In this document: piece by piece, positions 17,250-25,013 of the stretch
Position numbering within the stretch: position 1 is the stretch's first letter
Layout of the letters: each line of letters begins with the position of its first letter
DNA from: Planctomycetota bacterium
GTDB lineage: Bacteria; Planctomycetota; Planctomycetia; Pirellulales; Pirellulaceae
Length of the DNA: 37,230 bases
Assembly (NCBI GenBank): GCA_024276655.1
Contig: JAJRWU010000200.1
Location: 1-37,230, forward strand
Direction: 5' to 3'
Program-made: the position numbers and the translations under genes
The notes under the pieces: model-generated
Told to the model about the DNA's origin: nothing
What the model saw: the letters and a program-made list of their open reading frames with translations, nothing else
Databases searched by the model: none

Positions 17250-18035
17250 ATGGTATCGACGCTCAAGGCAGCGGATAATGTTCTTGAACTGTGGAAGATC
17301 TACAAGTCGCAGGCGCCCGACCAATTGCTGCGAAACCGGCTGGTCGAACGCTATTTTCCCTTGGTCAAATATCATGGCGAGCGGGTTTGGGCCAAGCTCC
17401 CCGACGGAGTCGAGCTGGACGACCTCATTTCCGCCGGCACGTTCGGACTGATGGACGCCATCGACGCTTTTGATCTTTCGCGCGGCGTTAAGTTCGAAAC
17501 CTACTGCGTGCCCCGTATTCGAGGCGCCATGCTCGACGAACTTCGCAGTATGGACTGGGTGCCGAGGCTGGTCCGCTCCAAAGCCAGCAAGCTGAACGAC
17601 GCCACCAAACGGCTCGAAGATAAATTCGGCCGTCCGGCGACGGAACAGGAGCTGTCCGAATTCATGGGGCTGTCGATCAAGGAACTTGAGAAGATGGTGG
17701 TCGATGCGAACGCCGTCGTGCTGACAAGTTTGAACAAGAAGTGGTACGCCACCGATAGCGAGAAAGATGTCAGCGAGATCGACGTTCTCGACGACAAAAA
17801 AGGAGAAGATCCCACCCGCCGCGTACAGCGAAAAGATCTGCTCCGCTTGGTCACCAAGGGGCTCAACCGTAACGAGCGGCTGATCATCATCCTCTATTAC
17901 TACGAAGAGATGACGATGAAAGAGATCGGCGCCACGCTCGACCTCAGCGAAAGCCGCGTCAGCCAAATGCACAGCAGTATCGTGCAACGCTTGCAGACGC
18001 AGCTTCGCCGCCGCCGTCCTGAATTCGGTTCGTAA
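17250..18035 (+). CDS. FliA/WhiG-family RNA polymerase sigma factor
   Basis: A 261-residue sigma-70 family factor without region 1.1. Region 2 carries LDDLISAGTFGLMDAIDAFDLSRGVKFETYCVPRIRGAMLDELR, whose RIRGAMLDELR pattern is diagnostic of the FliA/WhiG group. Region 3 follows (KLEDKFGRPATEQELSEFMG-like), and region 4 has LNRNERLIIILYYYEEMTMKEIGATLDLSESRVSQMHSS. It directs RNA polymerase to an alternative promoter set, classically motility or developmental genes; no flagellar gene is in the window. The ATG at 17250 has GGAGG six bases upstream; an upstream TTG in frame is far weaker. The stop TAA (18033-18035) is the first triplet of the dispersed GAACnnGTTC motif, and a terminator follows 30 bases later. 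Confidence 0.93.
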   Translation: MVSTLKAADNVLELWKIYKSQAPDQLLRNRLVERYFPLVKYHGERVWAKLPDGVELDDLISAGTFGLMDAIDAFDLSRGVKFETYCVPRIRGAMLDELRSMDWVPRLVRSKASKLNDATKRLEDKFGRPATEQELSEFMGLSIKELEKMVVDANAVVLTSLNKKWYATDSEKDVSEIDVLDDKKGEDPTRRVQRKDLLRLVTKGLNRNERLIIILYYYEEMTMKEIGATLDLSESRVSQMHSSIVQRLQTQLRRRRPEFGS

Positions 18036-18064
18036 GAACCTGTTCGAAATTCACCGACCACGTT

Positions 18065-18099
18065 AAAAGCCCGGCATCTTGAAGATGCCGGGCTTTTTT
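18065..18099 (+). terminator. GCCCGGCAT-type intrinsic terminator (sigma factor gene)
   Basis: AAAGCCCGGCATCTT pairs with its complement around a tiny loop and runs into six T. One of four near-identical terminator hairpins in the window. Between it and the sigma gene is the stop-anchored motif TAAGAACCTGTTCGAAAT (18033-18050). Confidence 0.9.
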
Positions 18100-18137
18100 C
18101 GCTCGATAACCGCAGGGGCGTTAACCAATTAGGTGCG

Positions 18138-18845
18138 TCAAGACCCTTCGGGCAGGTACAACAAGCGGCCGCAACTCTTGCAGAAAACAGCCTTTTGCAA
18201 TTTCAGTTCGTTGTACATTTGCGGTGTGATGGTTTGAAAACAGCCGACGCACACTTGGTCGTCGACTTCGGCCAGCGAATCTTCGCCACGGGTGCGGGCT
18301 AGGCGATTGTATTCGACGCGCACATCTCCGGTGAGTGCTTTTTCGGCTTCTTTCAGGTCGGCGGCCAGACGCGTAATATCGGCTTCGATCAACGCTGCTT
18401 CGGCGGCTACTTTTTCCTGCAACGCGGCCAGACTTTCCCGCGACGCCGCCACGTGTTGCTCCGCTTGAGCCACTTCGGCATCGAGAACGTCGAGCCGTTC
18501 CAGCAGTTCCAAAATTTCGTCGGCCAGAACACTGGTCGCCTGCCGGTCGGCCGCGATTTGTTCAGTGAGCATCTGGTACTCTCGATTGCTGCCGCACGAA
18601 TTCAGCTTGGCTTGCAAATCTTCCAAGCGAATTTCGCGTTGCCGCAGATGGAGCTGCTTTTCGTCGGCCAGTATTTTCGTTTTCGTGCGGACTTCCTTGA
18701 TTTTCGCTTGCTCCGCTTCGAATTCGGCCAGATTCCCCGCTCCGGCGGCGACTTGTTTGGGGCCCCGCGCCAAACGTCCTCGCAGATCGCCTAATTGGCG
18801 GTGGATACGGTGTAACCGAACGAGTGCCTCCGACGCAATGGTCAT
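18138..18845 (-). CDS. Coiled-coil protein with C-terminal C4 zinc ribbon (COG1579-like)
   Basis: A 235-residue protein. About residues 5-180 are a long, charged coiled coil with many Glu/Gln/Arg heptads. The C-terminus carries two CxxC pairs (CVGCFQTITP and CKSCGRLLY) forming a C4 zinc ribbon, the layout of the COG1579 family. Members are probably nucleic-acid- or ribosome-associated but have no firmly known job. The ATG at 18845 has GAGGAG about 12 bases upstream. It lies downstream of rpoD on the same strand but behind three terminator-like hairpins and a palindromic element, so it is probably transcribed separately. It converges with the FliA-type sigma gene. Confidence 0.85.
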   Translation of the reverse strand: MTIASEALVRLHRIHRQLGDLRGRLARGPKQVAAGAGNLAEFEAEQAKIKEVRTKTKILADEKQLHLRQREIRLEDLQAKLNSCGSNREYQMLTEQIAADRQATSVLADEILELLERLDVLDAEVAQAEQHVAASRESLAALQEKVAAEAALIEADITRLAADLKEAEKALTGDVRVEYNRLARTRGEDSLAEVDDQVCVGCFQTITPQMYNELKLQKAVFCKSCGRLLYLPEGS

Positions 18846-18990
18846 CTGTGGTGCAACTCCTCATCTTAGATGCAGGTTGAATAAAAGTAACCGTTCCCGG
18901 ACTTGAAACGAGTCTTCCGAGATAAGCCGTCGTACAAATCGCGAATAGACGTGGTTTTCACGCGACTTATCCTGGAAGGATCATAGCTAT

Positions 18991-19223
18991 TAGCCGGTGG
19001 TCGAGCGCAGCGAACACCACCGGAGGATCGAGGCCGCGACATTCCGCATCCCGGCGGGATGCCAGCGGCGTTCTGGCGGCAATGGGCGGCGCGAATGACG
19101 GCGTTGTTTCGAGCGTTGTTGTTTCGCGGTGTTTCTCGCGCCCGCCGCGTCTGGCATCCCGCCGGGATGCACGTTCGTTGCGGTAGCCTACCGGTGGTGT
19201 TCGCTGCGCTCGACCACCGGCTA
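18991..19223. repeat. Composite palindromic element with nested perfect arms
   Basis: Outer arms 18991-19023 and 19191-19223 are perfect 33-bp inverted repeats (with GGTCGAGCGCAGCGAACACC). Inner arms 19046-19064 and 19152-19170 are perfect 19-bp repeats (GCATCCCGGCGGGATGCCA). An 87-base GC-rich centre separates the inner arms. It has no reading frame of its own. It lies between rpoD and the zinc-ribbon gene and has the look of a BIME or MITE. Confidence 0.85.
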
Positions 19224-19265
19224 ATGGCTGGCAAGCCTCCGGCTTGGCGGGAAGACCGACAACGA

Positions 19266-19324
19266 ATTCGTAACCGTGAACGGTTACGAATAAAAAAAGC
19301 CGCGAGCGTTATCGCCCGCGGCTT
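19266..19324 (-). terminator. Two adjacent hairpins downstream of rpoD
   Basis: The stem at 19292-19324 (AAGCCGCG ... CGCGGCTT) reads into seven T on the minus strand, a good intrinsic terminator. Directly beside it 19266-19291 is a perfect 11-bp hairpin, ATTCGTAACCG / CGGTTACGAAT, with a TGAA loop. Both are in the path of rpoD transcription after the first terminator. Confidence 0.7.
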
Positions 19325-19368
19325 GGTGGGTAAGTCATCGCGAAAGAAGACGCCAGCGTTTGCCCGAC

Positions 19369-19402
19369 AAAAAAGCCCGGCATTTTGAAAATGCCGGGCT
19401 TT
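19369..19402 (-). terminator. GCCCGGCAT-type intrinsic terminator of rpoD
   Basis: AAAGCCCGGCATTTTCAAAA on the minus strand pairs with its downstream complement and ends in six T. It lies 44 bases past the rpoD stop. Between them is GGTTCCGCCCGAAATGG, a degenerate copy of the stop-associated motif. Confidence 0.88.
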
Positions 19403-19445
19403 AAATCTGGCGACGCCATTTCGGGCGGAACCCGAGCGGCGGCCA

Positions 19446-21101
19446 TCACGCCACGCTTTTGACGAAGCCTTCCAGTTGCTGGCTCCGCACCGGATGCTGG
19501 AGCTTGAGCACGGCCTTGGCCTCGATTTGGCGAACCCGTTCACGCGTGACCCGGAAAATGCGGCCAACCTCTTCCAGCGTGTAGGTGTAGCCGTCGCCCA
19601 AGCCGTACCGCAGGCGAATAATTTCGCGCTCACGGTAAGTGAGGGTTTTGAGCAGCTTCTCGATTTTGTCGCGCAGAATCGCATGATTGGCGCTTTTCAC
19701 CGGGTTATCGCTGGCGTGGTCTTCAACGAATTCGCCGAAACTGTTTTCGTCGTTATCACCCACGGGCCGATCAAGGCTGACCGGATGACGGCCGATATCC
19801 ATCACCCGCCGCACTTCATCCAATTCTATTCCCGAACGTTGGGCGATCTCCTCTGTTGTCGGTTCTCGCCGCAGTTCTTGCAAGAGACTCTTTTGAATAT
19901 TTCGTAGTTTTGACAACACATCGATCATGTGGACCGGAATTCGAATCGTTCGAGCTTGGTCGGCAATGGCCCGGGTAATGGCCTGCCGAATCCACCAAGT
20001 GGCGTACGTGGAGAACTTGAAACCACGGCGATACTCGTATTTGTCGACCGCCCGCATCAGCCCTGTATTTCCCTCCTGAATCAGGTCGAGGAAGCTCAGC
20101 CCCCGGTTGCGATATTTTTTTGCGATCGAGACCACCAACCGCAAATTTCCGCTGGAAAGCTGCCGCTTTACCCGCTCGTACTCATCGACTTGCTGTGTCA
20201 GCATTTCAAGCCGGCGGCGCAGGCTTGTTGGACTTTCGAGCGTCTGCTGCATCAGGTGGTGCAGTTCCCGGCGAAGAACCAACCGCTCTTTTTGCAGCGG
20301 TTCTTGTTCACCGATTGCATCCAAACGCGAGCGGATTTCGTCGATTCGGGTCGAAATTTTCTGGATTTTCTCGATCAGCGGTCGAACCCGACGCGTTCTC
20401 AGGCTCAACTCTTCAACCAAGTGCAAACATTTGGCCCGCCTACGCAGAAACGACGTTCTGGCCGAACTGCGATCAGCAGCAGACGTCGACTTTCGCACCA
20501 AGCGAGCGAAGTCTTGTTTGTTTTGCCCCAGCAGATGGTTGAGCGTCTTCAGGTTGTGCGGCATGCGGGCCTGAATTTGCTCCTTGGTCAGTTGCTCGGT
20601 GAGCGACACCTTGATCGTGCGATCAAAAGGCAATTCGCCTTTGTGAACTTGCTCCAGTGTTTCAACGGTAGCCTGCATGGCGAAATGGCAGGAGAGCAAG
20701 GTCCGGCGAAAACGCCGCCGCGTGACTTCGATTTTCTTCGCCAGCGATATTTCCTCATCGCGCGTGAGCAGTGGAATGCCAGCCATTTGCGTGAGGTACA
20801 TGCGAATCGGGTCGTCGCTCAGTTTGGGCAACTCTTCCGCCGGCAGCAGGAATTGAGGATCTGCGGCATCGCTTTTGTCCGCTGCGGTCGCCGTCGCCTG
20901 CGGGTCGCCATCGCTGATGGCGGCGGGGGCTTCGTCGATCATTTCGACGCCGAGTTCATCGAGCGCCGCCATGAGGGTGTCGAGCCGCTCGGTGCTGAGG
21001 TCTTCGTCTGGCAGGTAGTTGGTGACTTGTTCGTAGGTCAGAAAACCTTGAGATTTGGCTTTCAGTACTAATTCCTGAAGATCCTGGGCCATTACGTCCA
21101 T
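19446..21101 (-). CDS. rpoD: Primary RNA polymerase sigma factor (RpoD/SigA)
   Basis: A 551-residue principal sigma factor. Region 1.2 is [30 protein letters not shown] (about 95-125). A long, partly helical spacer (about 130-310) corresponds to the non-conserved region. Then comes region 2 ([27 protein letters not shown] ... [15 protein letters not shown]), region 3, and region 4 with [16 protein letters not shown] and the [13 protein letters not shown] helix-turn-helix. It directs transcription of housekeeping genes. The ATG at 21101 has AAAGGG eight bases upstream; an in-frame ATG at 21152 lies inside a hairpin and is less likely. It follows dnaG by 144 bases on the same strand, the order of the classical macromolecular-synthesis operon. 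Confidence 0.97.
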   Translation of the reverse strand: MDVMAQDLQELVLKAKSQGFLTYEQVTNYLPDEDLSTERLDTLMAALDELGVEMIDEAPAAISDGDPQATATAADKSDAADPQFLLPAEELPKLSDDPIRMYLTQMAGIPLLTRDEEISLAKKIEVTRRRFRRTLLSCHFAMQATVETLEQVHKGELPFDRTIKVSLTEQLTKEQIQARMPHNLKTLNHLLGQNKQDFARLVRKSTSAADRSSARTSFLRRRAKCLHLVEELSLRTRRVRPLIEKIQKISTRIDEIRSRLDAIGEQEPLQKERLVLRRELHHLMQQTLESPTSLRRRLEMLTQQVDEYERVKRQLSSGNLRLVVSIAKKYRNRGLSFLDLIQEGNTGLMRAVDKYEYRRGFKFSTYATWWIRQAITRAIADQARTIRIPVHMIDVLSKLRNIQKSLLQELRREPTTEEIAQRSGIELDEVRRVMDIGRHPVSLDRPVGDNDENSFGEFVEDHASDNPVKSANHAILRDKIEKLLKTLTYREREIIRLRYGLGDGYTYTLEEVGRIFRVTRERVRQIEAKAVLKLQHPVRSQQLEGFVKSVA

Positions 21102-21144
21102 GTGCCTAACCCTTTCGCGCGTTCTTGCGCTTCCTCGACAAGTT

Positions 21145-21188
21145 AAAGCCATCGCTTCCGCCTAATACGGGTAACGGAAGATGGCTTT
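21145..21188 (-). other. Strong hairpin between dnaG and rpoD
   Basis: AAAGCCATCGCTTCCG (21145-21160) pairs with CGGAAGATGGCTTT (21175-21188), leaving a two-base bulge and a 14-base loop. There is only a short T run after it. In E. coli the dnaG-rpoD junction contains an RNA-processing site; this stem could serve as a processing site or attenuator. That function is inference. Confidence 0.5.
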
Positions 21189-21244
21189 CCAAGCAAAACA
21201 TCGTAGCCCGTCCGTGAGCCATGAAGTGCCTTGCAGGTGATTCG

Positions 21245-23116
21245 CTATTCCTTTTTGTACTGTGCGTATCGCTCCCGCCCTCGATGCTGGAGTTCCATGA
21301 GAATTTTGAGTTGTTCTTCTTCGTCGATATGTTTCTGACCAATCTGCACGGCCTTGCGGTGCAACTGTTGGTCGGCTCGTTGGCGTTGCATTTCGTGCAA
21401 CAGTTGCTGCAAACGCAACGGGGCCACTTTCAACGCCAGCGACTCCTTGGCACGCGCCGATTCATCGATATCGACCAGCAGATTTTTTAATTGGGGGTCG
21501 TCCACTTCCGTCATCACGCGTTCGAAGGCGACACTTTCACCTCGCACATGCAACGCCGCGTACGCCGCCAGCAACAGCCGACTGCATTCGCTCGGCAAAT
21601 CATCGGCGGCAACGGCTGGTATGGCTTCGTCCGCCAGTTCGGGCCGCAGCGAAAGGATTTCCCAAAATTCCCGCTCCCAGGAAGACAGCACCAACGGCTT
21701 TCCAGAAACTTCCGTCGCTTCCGAATGAGCCCCCGTTCCGGAATGAATACGTCGCGGCGCCCGGCGAAGTTCGCGCAATCGAGAAATGAGTTCCGTTTTT
21801 TCCACGCCAAACTCGCGCGAAAGCCGCATCAGCACTTGTTCCTCGCGAAGTTTGATCGATGCCTGGGCGCCGCCCTGCTGAGTGGGCGCTTTGGCGAGGG
21901 TGAGCAAAATTTCCTCCAACGCGTGGTGGGCGCCGTGCGTGTCTTGCTGCACATTGATATCGCCCCGCGAGGTGCGGATTTTGTGTTCGATCGCATCCAC
22001 CGAAGTGGCAAGCAACTCCTGGTAAGCCGTTTCGCCGCGTTCCAGCAAACAATCGCAAGGATCAAGCCCTTCCGGCAGCGCCAGCACGCGGAGGTCGACG
22101 TTCTGAGCCACGAACAGATCAAGTATATCGTTGGTGCGGCGTTGCCCGGCGTCGTCGCCATCGAGAACAAGCATGATCTGGTCGGCGTAGCGTCGCAACA
22201 AAGCCACATGTCGAGGACCAAGCGCCGTGCCCAGCACCGCAACATGGTTGGCGAAGCCGTATTGATGCGCGATGATCACATCGGTGTAACCCTCCACCAC
22301 CACCAGCCGGCGTTCCTTCACGATGGCATTCCGCGCGAGGTCCAACGCATACAACTGTTGGCTCTTGGAAAACAGACGTGTTTCCGGTGAATTAATATAT
22401 TTGGCTGCTTTGTTCCCCGCACTGTTTTCCGCTTCGGCGGCGCCCGGCAAGATGCGTCCGCCGAATGCGATGGGGCGCTGTTGCACATCGCTGATGGGAA
22501 ACATCAGCCGGCCCTTGAAGCGGTCGTAATGTTTGCCGCCGGCCGATTCTCCAATCAGCCCCGCTGCTAGCAGCGTTGCCGTGGAGAACGATGTTGCCCG
22601 AGCGCGTTCGATCAGCCATTGCCATTGATCGGGCGCGTAGCCAATTTGGAATTTCTCAATGCTCAGATGGTTGATGCCCCGCTCATCGAGATACATGCGG
22701 GCGGCTTCGGCAGCCGGTTCTTGGAGCAGAGCGGTGTGAAATTGCTCGCGCGCCCAGGCCATCGCCTGAAAGAGCGTCTGCTTATTATTGGGGCCTTCGG
22801 GGATTGGTCCGCCCGAGGATTTCCCCAAACTGATTCCGGCGGTTTCGGCCAGCATTTCCAGGGCCTGGCGAAAATCGACGCCGTCGCGCTGCATGACGAA
22901 ACTGAAAATATCGCCGCCGATATCGCAAACCCAGCACTTCCAAGACTGCCGCTCCGGGTTCACCTGCATGCTGGGGCGGGAGTCGTCGTGCCAGGGACAG
23001 ATTCCCACGAAGTTACGGCCCTGCGGGCGCAATTCGATCGAAGCGCCAACGACGTCAACAATGCTGACCGCTTGGCGGATCTGTTCTTTCGCATCGAATG
23101 CGGCGCCGGGAAACAC
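21245..23116 (-). CDS. dnaG: DNA primase
   Basis: A 623-residue bacterial primase that makes RNA primers at the replication fork. The CHC2 zinc finger is Cys40, His43, Cys61 and Cys64 (CPWHDDSRPS ... CWVC). The TOPRIM catalytic core begins about 270 with VVVEGYTDVI and carries the acidic DGDDAG near 315. The C-terminal 180 residues are the variable helicase-binding part. The GTG at 23116 was chosen because GAGGAG lies six bases upstream; a GTG at 23167 would add 17 residues with no such site. It is followed by rpoD. Confidence 0.97.
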   Translation of the reverse strand: MFPGAAFDAKEQIRQAVSIVDVVGASIELRPQGRNFVGICPWHDDSRPSMQVNPERQSWKCWVCDIGGDIFSFVMQRDGVDFRQALEMLAETAGISLGKSSGGPIPEGPNNKQTLFQAMAWAREQFHTALLQEPAAEAARMYLDERGINHLSIEKFQIGYAPDQWQWLIERARATSFSTATLLAAGLIGESAGGKHYDRFKGRLMFPISDVQQRPIAFGGRILPGAAEAENSAGNKAAKYINSPETRLFSKSQQLYALDLARNAIVKERRLVVVEGYTDVIIAHQYGFANHVAVLGTALGPRHVALLRRYADQIMLVLDGDDAGQRRTNDILDLFVAQNVDLRVLALPEGLDPCDCLLERGETAYQELLATSVDAIEHKIRTSRGDINVQQDTHGAHHALEEILLTLAKAPTQQGGAQASIKLREEQVLMRLSREFGVEKTELISRLRELRRAPRRIHSGTGAHSEATEVSGKPLVLSSWEREFWEILSLRPELADEAIPAVAADDLPSECSRLLLAAYAALHVRGESVAFERVMTEVDDPQLKNLLVDIDESARAKESLALKVAPLRLQQLLHEMQRQRADQQLHRKAVQIGQKHIDEEEQLKILMELQHRGRERYAQYKKE

Positions 23117-23364
23117 GGGTGACTCCTCTAGTGTGAGGGCCCGCGAGATAAAACACTCGCCGGCCACAGGGAGCTTCTACTTCCTTGTATACCATTTCGA
23201 GCAGCCAAGGCGAGCCCGCCGAACGCGGCGAATAACCCACCTCAAGCAACTCCAACCAAAATACCCTCGGCGATAAATCTGATCGAACCAAGGCCCGATC
23301 GAACCGAAGGTTGTGCATTCCATTGCACCTGCTCCTGGGAGCCCCCACCAAGGGAGACGACTCA

Positions 23365-23511
23365 ATGAACGAGCGAAATTATATCGCTGATGAAAAAACG
23401 GGTCAACATTACGATTTAGCCGACTCTGCGGAGGGGGTGTCCGACAACCCGCCGTTGGAATTTCCGTCATTCCCGAGCAGGCGGAAGGGGGATGAAATCA
23501 AAGACGCCTAA
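23365..23511 (+). CDS. Possible 48-residue hypothetical protein
   Basis: ATG at 23365, preceded by a very good ribosome site (AGGGAG, eight bases before). The product is small, acidic and hydrophilic: MNERNYIADEKTGQHYDL, a Pro/Ser-rich middle, ending GDEIKDA. No domain is recognised and there is no signal peptide or membrane segment. It is divergent from dnaG and followed by palindromes. The start context argues for a real gene; the short length argues for caution. Confidence 0.4.
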   Translation: MNERNYIADEKTGQHYDLADSAEGVSDNPPLEFPSFPSRRKGDEIKDA

Positions 23512-23534
23512 GCATCAAGCGGAAAATTAGTGTC

Positions 23535-23644
23535 GTAGCCATGCTCGCCAGAGCGTGGGATGGTTCACCGCTCATCCACCGTCTGGCGACGATGGCTACA
23601 CAAATGCGACCGTTATTTATCGAGCGATGCTAACCCATCGCTCG
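23535..23644. repeat. Two neighbouring palindromes upstream of the EboD-like gene
   Basis: Imperfect inverted repeat 23535-23555 / 23579-23599 (GTAGCCATGCTCGCCAGA against GTAGCCATCGTCGCCAGA) and a perfect 9-bp stem CGAGCGATG / CATCGCTCG at 23621-23644. The first is REP-like. The second could end the transcript of the small upstream frame, although it lacks a T run. Confidence 0.55.
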
Positions 23645-23668
23645 CCGCCGTCCCTGGCTGGGTATTGG

Positions 23669-23697
23669 TTGTGAGACGCTGCTGGGCAGGCTAAAAT
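23669..23697 (+). promoter_or_regulatory. Likely sigma-70 promoter of the EboD-like gene
   Basis: TTGTGA and TAAAAT are separated by 17 bases, four and five matches to the -35 and -10 consensus. The expected transcription start is near 23704, giving a leader of about 38 bases before the ATG at 23742. Confidence 0.45.
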
Positions 23698-23741
23698 GAA
23701 GGTCCTTCCCCAGAACATACGTCGTTTTCGAGATCTTCCGT

Positions 23742-24905
23742 ATGCCAGACTACCGTGACTCGTTCGATATTTCCTTCGAGACGCCCCTTGTACACCGGCT
23801 GCGCTTCACGGAAGACGTCTTCGGCGCCGACCAACAGGTTTTGGCCGATCTGCTGGCGCCCAGCGGCGACACAATACCGCGCGTGCAGTTTTGGCTGGAC
23901 GAACACGTTGCGGAGGCTCGCCCCGGTCTGAAAGCCCAACTTCGCAAATTCGCCGACGACCGCGCCGGCCAAATGCGCCGCGTGGGCAACGTGCAAATCG
24001 TACCCGGCGGCGAGGCGATCAAGAACGATATCCACATTCTCGAACGCATGCTCAAGGTTTTTAACGCAGCCGATCTCGACCGCCGCAGTTATGTGGTGGT
24101 TGTGGGCGGCGGCGCCGTGCTGGACGCCGTCGGTTTCGCGACGGCTATCGCGCACCGGGGTTTGCGTTTGGTGCGGTTGCCAACCACCACGCTGGGGCAA
24201 GGCGATTCCGGCGTGGGCGTGAAAAACGGCGTCAATCTCTTCGGCAAGAAAAATTGGCTCGGATCGTTCGCCGCGCCGTGGGGAGTGGTCAACGACGCGA
24301 ACTTGCTGCGGTCGTTGCAAGATCGAGATTTCATTTGCGGGTTTTCGGAAGCGGTGAAGGTGGCCTTGCTCAAAGACCCCGCCATGTTCACGCGGCTCTG
24401 CACGCACGCCGCCGCCATTCGCCGCCGCGAGGAAAGCGTCGCTTTGCCGCTCTTGAAAGACTCAGCGCTGTGGCATTTGAAGCACATCACCCAGGGCGGA
24501 GATCCGTTCGAGAGCAACGAAGCCCGCCCGCTCGACTTTGGCCATTGGTCGGCGCACAAGCTCGAATCGATCACCAATTTCCGGCTGCGGCACGGAGAGG
24601 CCGTCGCGATGGGCGTGGCCATTGATGCGGTCTATTCATCGCTGGCGATCGGCTTTCCACGCCCAGCCGCCGAGCGCGTCGTTTCCTGCCTGCGGAATTT
24701 GGGGTTCAACCTGCAAGACCCGGCGTTGGAGCGAACCGAAGAGTTATTTGCCGGGCTGGAAGAGTTCCGCCAGCATCTGGGAGGGCGGCTGACCATCACG
24801 CTGCTGCGAGATATCGGCGACCCGGTCGACGTGCATCAGATCGACCATCACCTCATGGCGCAGGCAGTCGAGCAGGTGTTCGACACCGCTAGAACCGGCG
24901 AGTGA
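23742..24905 (+). CDS. eboD: 3-dehydroquinate-synthase-family enzyme, EboD-like
   Basis: A 387-residue sugar-phosphate-cyclase (AroB) superfamily protein. The NAD-binding [14 protein letters not shown] is at 118-131, the substrate region [19 protein letters not shown] at 148-166, and probable metal ligands are Glu203 ([12 protein letters not shown]), His268 ([11 protein letters not shown]) and His284 (RHGEAVAMG). The wording [10 protein letters not shown] and [14 protein letters not shown] fits the EboD branch better than true AroB. EboD belongs to the ebo cluster, involved in making or transporting a cryptic metabolite in several phyla. The other ebo genes (eboA, B, C, E) are not beside it, so it may be an orphan or have another role. 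A bidirectional terminator follows. AroB function remains an alternative. Confidence 0.8.
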   Translation: MPDYRDSFDISFETPLVHRLRFTEDVFGADQQVLADLLAPSGDTIPRVQFWLDEHVAEARPGLKAQLRKFADDRAGQMRRVGNVQIVPGGEAIKNDIHILERMLKVFNAADLDRRSYVVVVGGGAVLDAVGFATAIAHRGLRLVRLPTTTLGQGDSGVGVKNGVNLFGKKNWLGSFAAPWGVVNDANLLRSLQDRDFICGFSEAVKVALLKDPAMFTRLCTHAAAIRRREESVALPLLKDSALWHLKHITQGGDPFESNEARPLDFGHWSAHKLESITNFRLRHGEAVAMGVAIDAVYSSLAIGFPRPAAERVVSCLRNLGFNLQDPALERTEELFAGLEEFRQHLGGRLTITLLRDIGDPVDVHQIDHHLMAQAVEQVFDTARTGE

Positions 24906-24942
24906 AAAATGCCGGACCCTAAAACCAGGGAAGAACCCAATT

Positions 24943-24978
24943 AAAAAGCCCGGCATTTTCAAAATGCCGGGCTTTTTT
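24943..24978. terminator. Bidirectional GCCCGGCAT-type terminator
   Basis: AAAAAGCCCGGCATTTTC pairs with its complement and has A and T runs on opposite sides, so it serves both the EboD-like gene (plus) and the convergent secretin gene (minus). Toward the secretin it is preceded by the motif copy at 24998-25016, TAAGGGATCGTTCCGAAAC, whose TAA is the secretin stop codon. Confidence 0.9.
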
Positions 24979-25013
24979 AAGTAACCACCGGTAACGTGTT
25001 TCGGAACGATCCC

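Noticed and set aside
18866-19684. 272-codon minus-strand frame antisense and out of frame across the rpoD end and the palindromic element
   Set aside because: It runs through terminators and nested inverted repeats and overlaps the end of rpoD in another frame; composition is not protein-like.
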